Shown piece by piece: positions 7,372-13,323 of a stretch of DNA of 14,987 nt. Positions within the stretch are counted from its first letter, which is position 1; every line of letters starts with the position of its first letter. The notes below the pieces were generated by a model, which saw nothing but the letters and a program-made list of their open reading frames with translations, made no database searches and was not told the origin of the DNA. This stretch comes from Bacteroidota bacterium (GTDB lineage Bacteria; Bacteroidota; Bacteroidia; Bacteroidales; Bacteroidaceae), in the NCBI GenBank assembly GCA_023415545.1, contig JAEZKJ010000061.1:1-14987 (forward strand). The letters are read 5' to 3'. Both the position numbers and the translations under genes were made by a program.

Positions 7372-8448
7372 ATGTTCAACTCATTCGGTAATATTTTTAA
7401 AGTTACAACATTTGGAGAATCTCACGGCATGGGAATCGGTGGTGTAATTGATGGCTTTCCTGCAGGTATAAACATTGACATGGATTTTATCCAAAATGAA
7501 CTGGATAGACGTAAACCAGGTCAGTCATTGCTAACTACAGCTCGTAAAGAGGCCGATAAAGTTGAATTTTTATCTGGTATTTTCGAGGGTAAATCAACAG
7601 GATGTCCTATTGGGTTTGTGGTTTGGAATAAAAACCAACACTCGAATGATTATGAAAATATAAAAAACTTATACCGTCCTTCGCATGCCGACTTTACATA
7701 TATGCAGAAATATGGTATACGTGATTATCGTGGAGGTGGTCGTTCATCGGCACGTGAAACAATATCACGCGTTGTTGCCGGTGCTCTTGCAAAGATTGCT
7801 CTTAAACAGATAGGGGTAAATATCTATGCATATACATCACAAGTGGGAGGTATTAAACTTGATAAAGATTATCGTCAATATGACTTAAATCTTATTGAAA
7901 GTAATGATGTTCGTTGTCCTGACTTAGAGAAATCGAAGGAGATGGAACAATTAATAATGAAGATTAAAGGTGAAGGTGATACCATTGGTGGTGTAATAAG
8001 TTGTGTAATCAAAGGTGTTCCGGTTGGAATTGGCCAACCTGTCTTTGGAAAACTTCATGCTGCTCTTGGTAGTGCTATGTTGAGTATTAATGCTGCAAAA
8101 GGATTTGAATATGGTCAAGGTTTTGACTCTATGGAGTTAAAAGGTAGCCAACAGAACGATCAGTTTTACAACAACAATGGTAAAATAGCAACAAGAACAA
8201 ACTTATCGGGAGGTATTCAAGGAGGCATCAGTAATGGAGAGGATATCTATTTCCGTGTTGCATTTAAACCTGTTGCTACCATCCTTATGGAACAGAATAC
8301 AGTTGATTATGATGGTAATGAGTGTACTATGAAAGCTAGAGGAAGACACGATGCTTGTGTATTACCTCGAGCTGTCCCTATTGTGGAAGCTATGGCTGCT
8401 ATGACTATTCTTGATTATTATTTAATTAATAAAACAACTCAGTTGTAA
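7372..8448 (+). CDS. aroC: Chorismate synthase
   Basis: AroC converts EPSP to chorismate using reduced FMN, the final step of the shikimate pathway. At 358 residues it is full length. The three family signatures are present: GESHGMGIGGVIDGFPAG (15-32, with H18), YGIRDYRGGGRSSARETISR (114-133), and near the end GRHDACVLPRAVPIVEAM (324-341). H105 in RPSHADFTY corresponds to the second conserved catalytic His. LSGGIQGGISNGEDIYFRVAFKP is the FMN/substrate loop region. It follows lemA by 65 bases, and the dipeptidase follows 14 bases after its stop. With aroE in the same cluster it supplies chorismate, the precursor for the menaquinone that MenG finishes and for aromatic amino acids. Confidence 0.97.
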   Translation: MFNSFGNIFKVTTFGESHGMGIGGVIDGFPAGINIDMDFIQNELDRRKPGQSLLTTARKEADKVEFLSGIFEGKSTGCPIGFVVWNKNQHSNDYENIKNLYRPSHADFTYMQKYGIRDYRGGGRSSARETISRVVAGALAKIALKQIGVNIYAYTSQVGGIKLDKDYRQYDLNLIESNDVRCPDLEKSKEMEQLIMKIKGEGDTIGGVISCVIKGVPVGIGQPVFGKLHAALGSAMLSINAAKGFEYGQGFDSMELKGSQQNDQFYNNNGKIATRTNLSGGIQGGISNGEDIYFRVAFKPVATILMEQNTVDYDGNECTMKARGRHDACVLPRAVPIVEAMAAMTILDYYLINKTTQL

Positions 8449-8462
8449 CATTATTATTGGAT

Positions 8463-9815
8463 ATGGAAGTAAAGAAATATATTGAAGAGAATGAATCCAG
8501 ATTTATTGATGAATTATTTTCATTAATAAGGATTCCTAGTATAAGTGCTAAACCTGAGCATAAAGATGATATGTTAGCATGTGCTAACAGATGGAAAGAG
8601 TTACTTCTTCAGGCTGGAGTTGATAGAGCTGAAATAATGCCTACTGATGGTAATCCTATTGTTTTCGCTGAAAAACATATATCCGATAATGCACCAACTA
8701 TACTTATATATGCCCATTATGATGTAATGCCGGCCGAGCCTCTTGAACTTTGGAAAAGTAAACCTTTTGAGCCGGAGGTGAGAGATGGTAGGATATGGGC
8801 TCGTGGTGCTGATGATGATAAAGGTCAATCAATGATTCAAGTTAAGGCCTTTGAATATTTAGTTAGAAATGGACTTTTGAAAAATAATATAAAGTTTATT
8901 TTTGAAGGTGAAGAGGAAATTGGTTCTCCAAGTCTGAATAGTTTTATCAAAAAACATAAAGATCTTCTCAAAGCTGATATCATACTTGTTTCCGATACTA
9001 GTATGCTTGGTGCTGAACTTCCATCACTAACCACAGGATTACGTGGCCTTGCTTATTGGGAAATAGAGGTTACCGGTCCAAATAGAGATCTTCATTCAGG
9101 ACATTTTGGGGGTGCTGTTGCAAACCCAATCAATGTGCTCTGCTCTATAATTTCTAAAGTAGTTGATGAGGATGGTAAAATAACAATCCCTCATTTTTAT
9201 GATGATGTTGAAGAGGTTCCTCACGAAGAGAGAGAGATGATTTCACATATTCCATTTGATGAAAAAAAATATATGGAAGCTATTGGTGTGAAAGCTCTTA
9301 AAGGAGAAAAAGGTTACTCAACACTAGAGCGTAACAGCTGTCGTCCATCTTTTGACGTTTGCGGTATTTGGGGTGGATACATTGGTGAAGGTTCTAAAAC
9401 AGTTTTGCCATCAAAAGCTTATGCTAAAGTATCGTGTCGTCTTGTTCCTCATCAAAAACATGAAGTTATCTCTCAACTTTTTGTTGATTATATAAAGAGT
9501 ATTGCGCCCGATTATGTAGATATCAAAGTGACCCCTATGCATGGAGGTGAAGGATATGTATGTCCTATTTCTCTACCCGCCTATAAAGCTGCAGAAAAGG
9601 GATTTGAAAAAGCATTTGGTAAAAAGCCTCTTGCTGTTCGTCGTGGTGGAAGTATACCAATAATTTCTGATTTCGAAAATATACTTGGTATTAAGACTAT
9701 ATTGATGGGTTTTGGTTTAGAAAGTAATGCTATCCACTCTCCTAATGAAAATTTCTCACTCGATATATTCAGAAAAGGAATTGAAGCTGTAGTCGAGTTT
9801 CATAAAAACTATTAA
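8463..9815 (+). CDS. M20-family metallopeptidase (dipeptidase)
   Basis: The protein has 450 residues counting from the ATG at 8463; an in-frame TTG at 8457 would add two residues but is less likely. It is a cytosolic two-zinc M20 (CNDP/DapE-like) dipeptidase. Metal and catalytic residues are visible: H85 and D87 in YAHYDV, bridging D118 in GADDDKGQ, E151/E152 in EGEEEIGS, D178 in VSDTSM, and H425 in AIHSPNENF. The dimerisation/lid domain sits in the middle (about 190-350, with DLHSGHFGG). FEPEVRDGRIWARGADDDKG is typical of the carnosinase-like branch, suggesting broad dipeptide hydrolysis. The DapE reaction (succinyl-diaminopimelate) is less likely given the length and motif style. It is the last gene of the rightward cluster, followed by strong hairpins. 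Confidence 0.93.
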   Translation: MEVKKYIEENESRFIDELFSLIRIPSISAKPEHKDDMLACANRWKELLLQAGVDRAEIMPTDGNPIVFAEKHISDNAPTILIYAHYDVMPAEPLELWKSKPFEPEVRDGRIWARGADDDKGQSMIQVKAFEYLVRNGLLKNNIKFIFEGEEEIGSPSLNSFIKKHKDLLKADIILVSDTSMLGAELPSLTTGLRGLAYWEIEVTGPNRDLHSGHFGGAVANPINVLCSIISKVVDEDGKITIPHFYDDVEEVPHEEREMISHIPFDEKKYMEAIGVKALKGEKGYSTLERNSCRPSFDVCGIWGGYIGEGSKTVLPSKAYAKVSCRLVPHQKHEVISQLFVDYIKSIAPDYVDIKVTPMHGGEGYVCPISLPAYKAAEKGFEKAFGKKPLAVRRGGSIPIISDFENILGIKTILMGFGLESNAIHSPNENFSLDIFRKGIEAVVEFHKNY

Positions 9816-9844
9816 TGACTAAGGTTATATTATTATAAAGAAAG

Positions 9845-9866
9845 AGATGATTTAAATCATCTTTTT
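9845..9866 (+). terminator. Palindrome with T run after the dipeptidase gene
   Basis: AGATGATTTAAATCATCT at 9845-9862 is a perfect 18-base palindrome. It is preceded by A-rich sequence and followed by four more T residues to 9866. It can fold as a 6-bp stem with a TTTAAA loop and a T tail, a weak intrinsic terminator 29 bases after the stop. Confidence 0.5.
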
Positions 9867-9909
9867 CAAACAAATAATCCTTGCTCTCGCAAGGATTATT
9901 TGTTTGAAA
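9864..9909. terminator. Perfect 21-bp hairpin between convergent genes
   Basis: The arms 9864-9884 and 9889-9909 are perfectly complementary around a TCTC tetraloop. The stem is AT-rich outside with a G+C-richer tip (CCTTGC/GCAAGG). It sits in the 152-base gap between the rightward dipeptidase gene and the leftward secreted-protein gene, so a bidirectional terminator is the natural reading, although neither side has a long T run. Confidence 0.75.
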
Positions 9910-9967
9910 TATGACTTTTGTGTCACAATCATCTATACTTTATTATTAACTATCAGTAATTGTAATA

Positions 9968-10966
9968 TTATCTTCTTCTTGCACTATCACCTCTCTCATT
10001 TGAACTGTTATTTTTAGAGCGTGTTGAGCTACTTACCTTACTCTTCTGACTTGTTGAAACAGTTTGTTTGTTTACGTTATTCACTGTATTTGAAGGCTTT
10101 TTATCTTCTGTTGATCTAACATTCACATTTCTTCTATTTTCAACGCGCGAAGGGCGAGATGAATTTGAAGGAGTTGCAGATGGTCGAGATACTTCAGGAT
10201 TGCGATTGTTATCGGGACGTGAAGATACTTCAGGGCGACGATTGTTATCGGGACGAGGAGCTACTTCGGGACGACGATCGTTATTAGGACGAGGAGCTAC
10301 GCTAGGACGACGATTGTTATCAGGGCGAGGAGCTACTTCAGGACGACGATCGTTATTAGGTCTGGCAGGAACACCAAAATCATGATTTACATAATTATCA
10401 AACCTTTTGTCGTTACGTATTACTATGTTATTATTATAACGTTCTCTGAAATTATATCTGCTATTCCAACGACTTTTATAGAAACTGTTATTATTGTAAT
10501 GTGTTCTATAATGACTACCGTTATAAGTAGAATAGTGATAAGGTTTTTTAAAGTAGAAGAAGTTTATGTTAGTATAAACATCATATATTCTAAAATTCCA
10601 TCTACTATTACTTATATAAATTGGACGATAAAAATATTCTTTATTAATAAAGCGTGAGTATTGTGATGAAGAAAGAATCCAACTCAAGTCATCATTACGA
10701 ACATCAAGAAAATCATAATACCTATCAATGGCATAGTAATCACCTCTTGATACGTCATCCATTATATAACGTACATTATTAATAAAATCATAATTTACTT
10801 CGTATACATCATCGTATTGATTTTGAGTAAGATTTAATTCGTATGCCATACGGTCGGTGAGAAATCGTGTGTTTTGTCTCACTTTGGTAGTGCTCATTGC
10901 TCCCATTACAGGTATTGTAACTATTAGCATTACAAGTACCATTAAAATTCTATTAAGTTTTCTCAT
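9968..10966 (-). CDS. Secreted Asn/Arg-rich protein with five 12-residue repeats, function unknown
   Basis: I cannot name a family for this 332-residue protein. Residues 1-23 look like a signal peptide (MRKLNR, hydrophobic core, VMGA), without a lipobox Cys. Residues 30-115 (RFLTDRMAYELNLTQNQYDDVYEVNYDF and the Tyr/Asp-rich stretch after it) look helical and loosely recall Spy/CpxP-like periplasmic helices; that likeness is an impression, not a match. Residues 115-195 are rich in Tyr, Asn, Arg and Phe. Residues 202-261 hold five units of RPNNDRRPEVAP type. The tail (262-332) is Ser/Asn/Arg/Lys-rich, probably disordered and strongly basic. There are no Cys residues. A role in binding acidic polymers (nucleic acid, LPS, glycan) in the envelope is speculative. 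It has its own promoter and is separated from cvfB by a hairpin. Confidence 0.8.
   Translation of the reverse strand: MRKLNRILMVLVMLIVTIPVMGAMSTTKVRQNTRFLTDRMAYELNLTQNQYDDVYEVNYDFINNVRYIMDDVSRGDYYAIDRYYDFLDVRNDDLSWILSSSQYSRFINKEYFYRPIYISNSRWNFRIYDVYTNINFFYFKKPYHYSTYNGSHYRTHYNNNSFYKSRWNSRYNFRERYNNNIVIRNDKRFDNYVNHDFGVPARPNNDRRPEVAPRPDNNRRPSVAPRPNNDRRPEVAPRPDNNRRPEVSSRPDNNRNPEVSRPSATPSNSSRPSRVENRRNVNVRSTEDKKPSNTVNNVNKQTVSTSQKSKVSSSTRSKNNSSNERGDSARRR
10184..10363 (-). repeat. Five tandem 36-bp coding repeats (RPxNxRRPEVAP)
   Basis: Five in-frame 36-base units encode RPNNDRRPEVAP, RPDNNRRPSVAP, RPNNDRRPEVAP, RPDNNRRPEVSS and RPDNNRNPEVSR. Units 1 and 3 are nearly identical and units 2 and 4 are nearly identical, so the array also has a 72-base period. 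The length is a multiple of three, so changes in copy number would keep the frame. Confidence 0.9.
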
Positions 10967-10994
10967 GACAGTATGTATTTATTGTTTATGGAAT

Positions 10995-11025
10995 CAAATA
11001 TAGGGAGAATAAATTCCCCCTACAA
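10995..11025 (-). promoter_or_regulatory. Promoter with an operator-like inverted repeat, for the secreted repeat protein
   Basis: On the minus strand TATATTTG (11002-10995) is a perfect TAnnTTTG box, with ATTG (11025-11022) about 20 bases upstream as a partial -33 element. The spacer is filled by an inverted repeat at 11001-11022 (arms TAGGGGGAAT and ATTCTCCCTA, 9 of 10 paired, 2-base centre). The box lies 28 bases before the ATG at 10966. Confidence 0.55.
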
Positions 11026-11046
11026 TTTAATATTCCTATATCTAAC

Positions 11047-11081
11047 TAGGAGAATTCCTATAGTTTTTAGGGAATCTCCTA
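11047..11081 (-). terminator. Hairpin after the cvfB-like gene
   Basis: TAGGAGAATTCC at 11047-11058 pairs with GGGAATCTCCTA at 11070-11081 with one bulged A and an 11-base loop. It begins 6 bases beyond the cvfB-like stop codon on the minus strand. No T run follows, so it may be a weak terminator at the end of the antiporter-tcdA-lolD-cvfB unit. Confidence 0.45.
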
Positions 11082-11087
11082 AAGGAT

Positions 11088-11924
11088 TTATTTTACAAGA
11101 TGTATACCGTCATCAGTGATTTTTATAAGATGTTTTTTATAAAGATCTCCTACCCCTTTTTTGAATACTTTCTTACTAACTTGGAATGTTTCATAAATAT
11201 CTTGAGGTTCTGATTTGTCATGTAAATTAGTATAGCCGTTATTTGCTTTTAGATATTCAAGCAATGTTGTTGAAAATTCAACTATACTCTCTACACCACC
11301 CTTTTGAAGAGAAGCATCAATCTTACCATCTTCACGTATATTCTTTATATATCCCTTAAGTTTCATCCCGTTTTCTAAAGGCTGAAATACCTCATTTGAA
11401 TATATAAGTCCTGGGAATTTGTTATCGATGATAACTTTGAAGCCAAGGTCCGTTCTTTGCCATACCATCATATCGACCTCATCACCATTTTTATATGGTG
11501 GGAACTCTTTAGATAAATATTTTTCAACTTTAGCAGTTCCCATAATACGATAACTATCATCATCTATCATCACATAAACTACATACTTTCTTCCCTTTTC
11601 CATTTTCATTTTCTGTTCACGGAAAGGAACAAAAAGATCTTTCATCAATCCCCAATCAAGGAATGCACCAAATTCATTTACCCAAGCGACCTCTAAACAT
11701 GCAAACTCTCCAACTTGTGCATATGGATGAAGTGTTGTGGCAATAATTCTCTCCTCTATATCAAGATAAATAAAAACATCTATCTCATCACCAACTTTTA
11801 AGCCTTCAGGGACATAACGGGATGGAAGAAGAATTTCTCCCTCTTCACCTCCATCAAGATAGACTCCAAAATCAACCTCTTTAACGACAGTAAGCCTATT
11901 ATATTTTCCTAATTCTATATCCAT
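11088..11924 (-). CDS. CvfB/YitL-type S1 RNA-binding protein
   Basis: This 278-residue cytoplasmic protein is full length for the CvfB (YitL) family: three S1-type OB folds followed by a winged helix. S1-1 is about 1-64 (FGVYLDGGEEGEILLPSRY), S1-2 about 70-134 (EFGAFLDWGLMKDLFVPFREQ), S1-3 about 144-208 (LGFKVIIDNKFPGLIYSNEVF ... REDGKIDASLQ), and the winged helix about 215-278 (ETFQVSKKVFKKGVGDLYKKHLI). The family binds RNA; in Staphylococcus it affects virulence gene expression, but a molecular target here is unknown. It is the last gene of the leftward operon, 14 bases after lolD. The ATG at 11924 gives the usual N-terminus (ELGKYNRLTVVKE). Confidence 0.92.
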   Translation of the reverse strand: MDIELGKYNRLTVVKEVDFGVYLDGGEEGEILLPSRYVPEGLKVGDEIDVFIYLDIEERIIATTLHPYAQVGEFACLEVAWVNEFGAFLDWGLMKDLFVPFREQKMKMEKGRKYVVYVMIDDDSYRIMGTAKVEKYLSKEFPPYKNGDEVDMMVWQRTDLGFKVIIDNKFPGLIYSNEVFQPLENGMKLKGYIKNIREDGKIDASLQKGGVESIVEFSTTLLEYLKANNGYTNLHDKSEPQDIYETFQVSKKVFKKGVGDLYKKHLIKITDDGIHLVK

Positions 11925-11938
11925 TTCTATTATATGTA

Positions 11939-12598
11939 TTAATTACAGTCCGAAATCTTACCATCAATGATATGAATCGTTCTGTCAGTAAGTTTAGCTA
12001 ATGTCTCGTCGTGAGTTACAATAACAAACGAGTGGCCCAATTTGTCACGCAAATCGAAGAAAAGTTGATGTAACTCCTCTTTATTTTTTGAATCGAGACT
12101 GCCTGAAGGCTCATCGGCCAAAATTACTGATGGGTCATTTATTAAAGCACGACCAACAGCTACCCTCTGTTTCTCACCACCTGATAATTCAGCAGGTTTA
12201 TGATCTGCTCTATCAGTAAGCCCAAGCAAAGCCAATATCTCTAAAGCTTTCTCTTTTGCTTTTTTAAATGAAGAACCATTTATCAAAGCCGGCATCATTA
12301 TGTTCTCTACAGCAGTAAACTCAGGAAGTAGTTGATGAAACTGGAATACAAAGCCTATATTTCTATTTCTAAATTTAGACAACTCTTTATCCTTCATCTT
12401 TGCAATATTTTCCTTATCAAACAATACTTCACCAGTATCTGCTCTATCAAGAGTACCCATAATTTGAAGGAGAGTGGTCTTACCAGCTCCACTAGGCCCC
12501 ACAATACTTACTATTTCACCATCACCAATAGTAAGGTCAATACCTTTGAGTACCTGTAAAGAGCCGAAACTCTTTGTTATTCCTTTAAGTTCTATCAT
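11939..12598 (-). CDS. lolD: ABC transporter ATP-binding protein, LolD type
   Basis: This 219-residue ATPase subunit has all expected motifs: Walker A GPSGAGKT (34-41), Q-loop FVFQFHQLLPEFTA (83-96), signature LSGGEKQRV (138-146), Walker B VILADEP (158-164) with GSLD as D-loop, and switch H196 in VTHD. FHQLLPEFTAVEN and the short length place it in the MacB/LolD/FtsE branch. LolD powers the LolCE complex that releases lipoproteins from the inner membrane for transfer to LolA. No permease gene is next to it, so it may work with a LolCE encoded elsewhere; that assignment is an inference, and a MacB-like partner is possible. It begins 2 bases after the tcdA stop and ends 14 bases before cvfB, so it is an internal operon gene. 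Confidence 0.88.
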   Translation of the reverse strand: MIELKGITKSFGSLQVLKGIDLTIGDGEIVSIVGPSGAGKTTLLQIMGTLDRADTGEVLFDKENIAKMKDKELSKFRNRNIGFVFQFHQLLPEFTAVENIMMPALINGSSFKKAKEKALEILALLGLTDRADHKPAELSGGEKQRVAVGRALINDPSVILADEPSGSLDSKNKEELHQLFFDLRDKLGHSFVIVTHDETLAKLTDRTIHIIDGKISDCN

Positions 12599-12600
12599 AA

Positions 12601-13323
12601 TTACAACTTCTTTATAACATATTCAGCTAAATAGCATCCAAACACAGCGGGCATATAGCTTACTGTACCGCAAGTCGATTTTTTATTTCTCTCATCAACA
12701 AGCAATACCGCTTTTTCATCGGCTTGCTCAGTACTGAAGACAACAGGCAATGATTTTTTCATACCCATTTTCTGCAATCTTTTTCTAACAGCTTTACTAA
12801 GTCCACAATGATAAGTATCCCAAATATCAGCAAAACAAACTTTAGTTATGTCCGACTTAGCTCCAGCACCCATACTACTTACTATTTTAATTTTTCTTCT
12901 CAAGCATTCAAAAATTAAGAAGCACTTAGGCGCTACTGTATCAATAGCATCAACAACAAAATCAAATTTCTCCCTCTCCAACAGTTCTGGAATAGCCTCA
13001 TCTTTCAAATATTTTTCCATCACTGTAAGTTCAAGATTAGGATTTATATCCAATAGTCTTTTCCCTAAAGCATTAACTTTCGACATGCCTATATTTGAAT
13101 GTAAAGCAATGATTTGCCTGTTTATATTACTTGGCTGAATAGTATCAGCATCAACAATCGTCATTTTACCAACTCCTGCCCTACATATCATCTCTGCAGC
13201 ATAACCTCCTACTCCACCTGTTCCAACAACTAATACATTAGCATTACGTATTCTCTCAATTTTATTTTCACCAAAAAGAAGTTCCGTCCTCTCCTGCCAA
13301 TTAAAATCAACCATTCCTTTCAT
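12601..13323 (-). CDS. tcdA: tRNA threonylcarbamoyladenosine dehydratase (TcdA/CsdL, E1-like)
   Basis: This ThiF/MoeB/E1-superfamily enzyme of 240 residues is of TcdA type: it adenylates and dehydrates N6-threonylcarbamoyladenosine (t6A37) to the cyclic form in tRNAs that read ANN codons. Visible motifs are FNWQERTELLFGENKIERIR (7-26), the nucleotide loop GTGGVGGYAAEMICRAGVG (34-52), VDADTIQPSNINRQ (57-70, with the Arg finger R69), K82, DAIDTV (125-130), and MGAGAKSDITKV (151-162). The CxxC zinc pairs of MoeB/ThiF are absent, as expected for TcdA. Its start lies inside the antiporter gene (17-base overlap). ATG at 13314 (MVDFNWQERTE) is the more typical start, with AAGGA 8 bases before it; this shortens the overlap to 8 bases. 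Confidence 0.93.
   Translation of the reverse strand: MKGMVDFNWQERTELLFGENKIERIRNANVLVVGTGGVGGYAAEMICRAGVGKMTIVDADTIQPSNINRQIIALHSNIGMSKVNALGKRLLDINPNLELTVMEKYLKDEAIPELLEREKFDFVVDAIDTVAPKCFLIFECLRRKIKIVSSMGAGAKSDITKVCFADIWDTYHCGLSKAVRKRLQKMGMKKSLPVVFSTEQADEKAVLLVDERNKKSTCGTVSYMPAVFGCYLAEYVIKKL

Noticed and set aside
8457..8459. TTG as the start of the M20 peptidase
   Set aside because: An ATG lies two codons downstream at 8463 and gives the usual N-terminus; the extra residues add nothing.
10184..10363. CRISPR array
   Set aside because: The 36-base period could suggest one, but there are no unique spacers; the units abut in frame and code for RPxNxRRPEVAP.
10068..10385. Rightward open frame of 105 codons with Arg/Gly/Ser repeats
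   Set aside because: It is the antisense reading of the 36-bp coding repeats of the secreted protein. The leftward frame has the signal peptide, a promoter and the full length, so this is a shadow.
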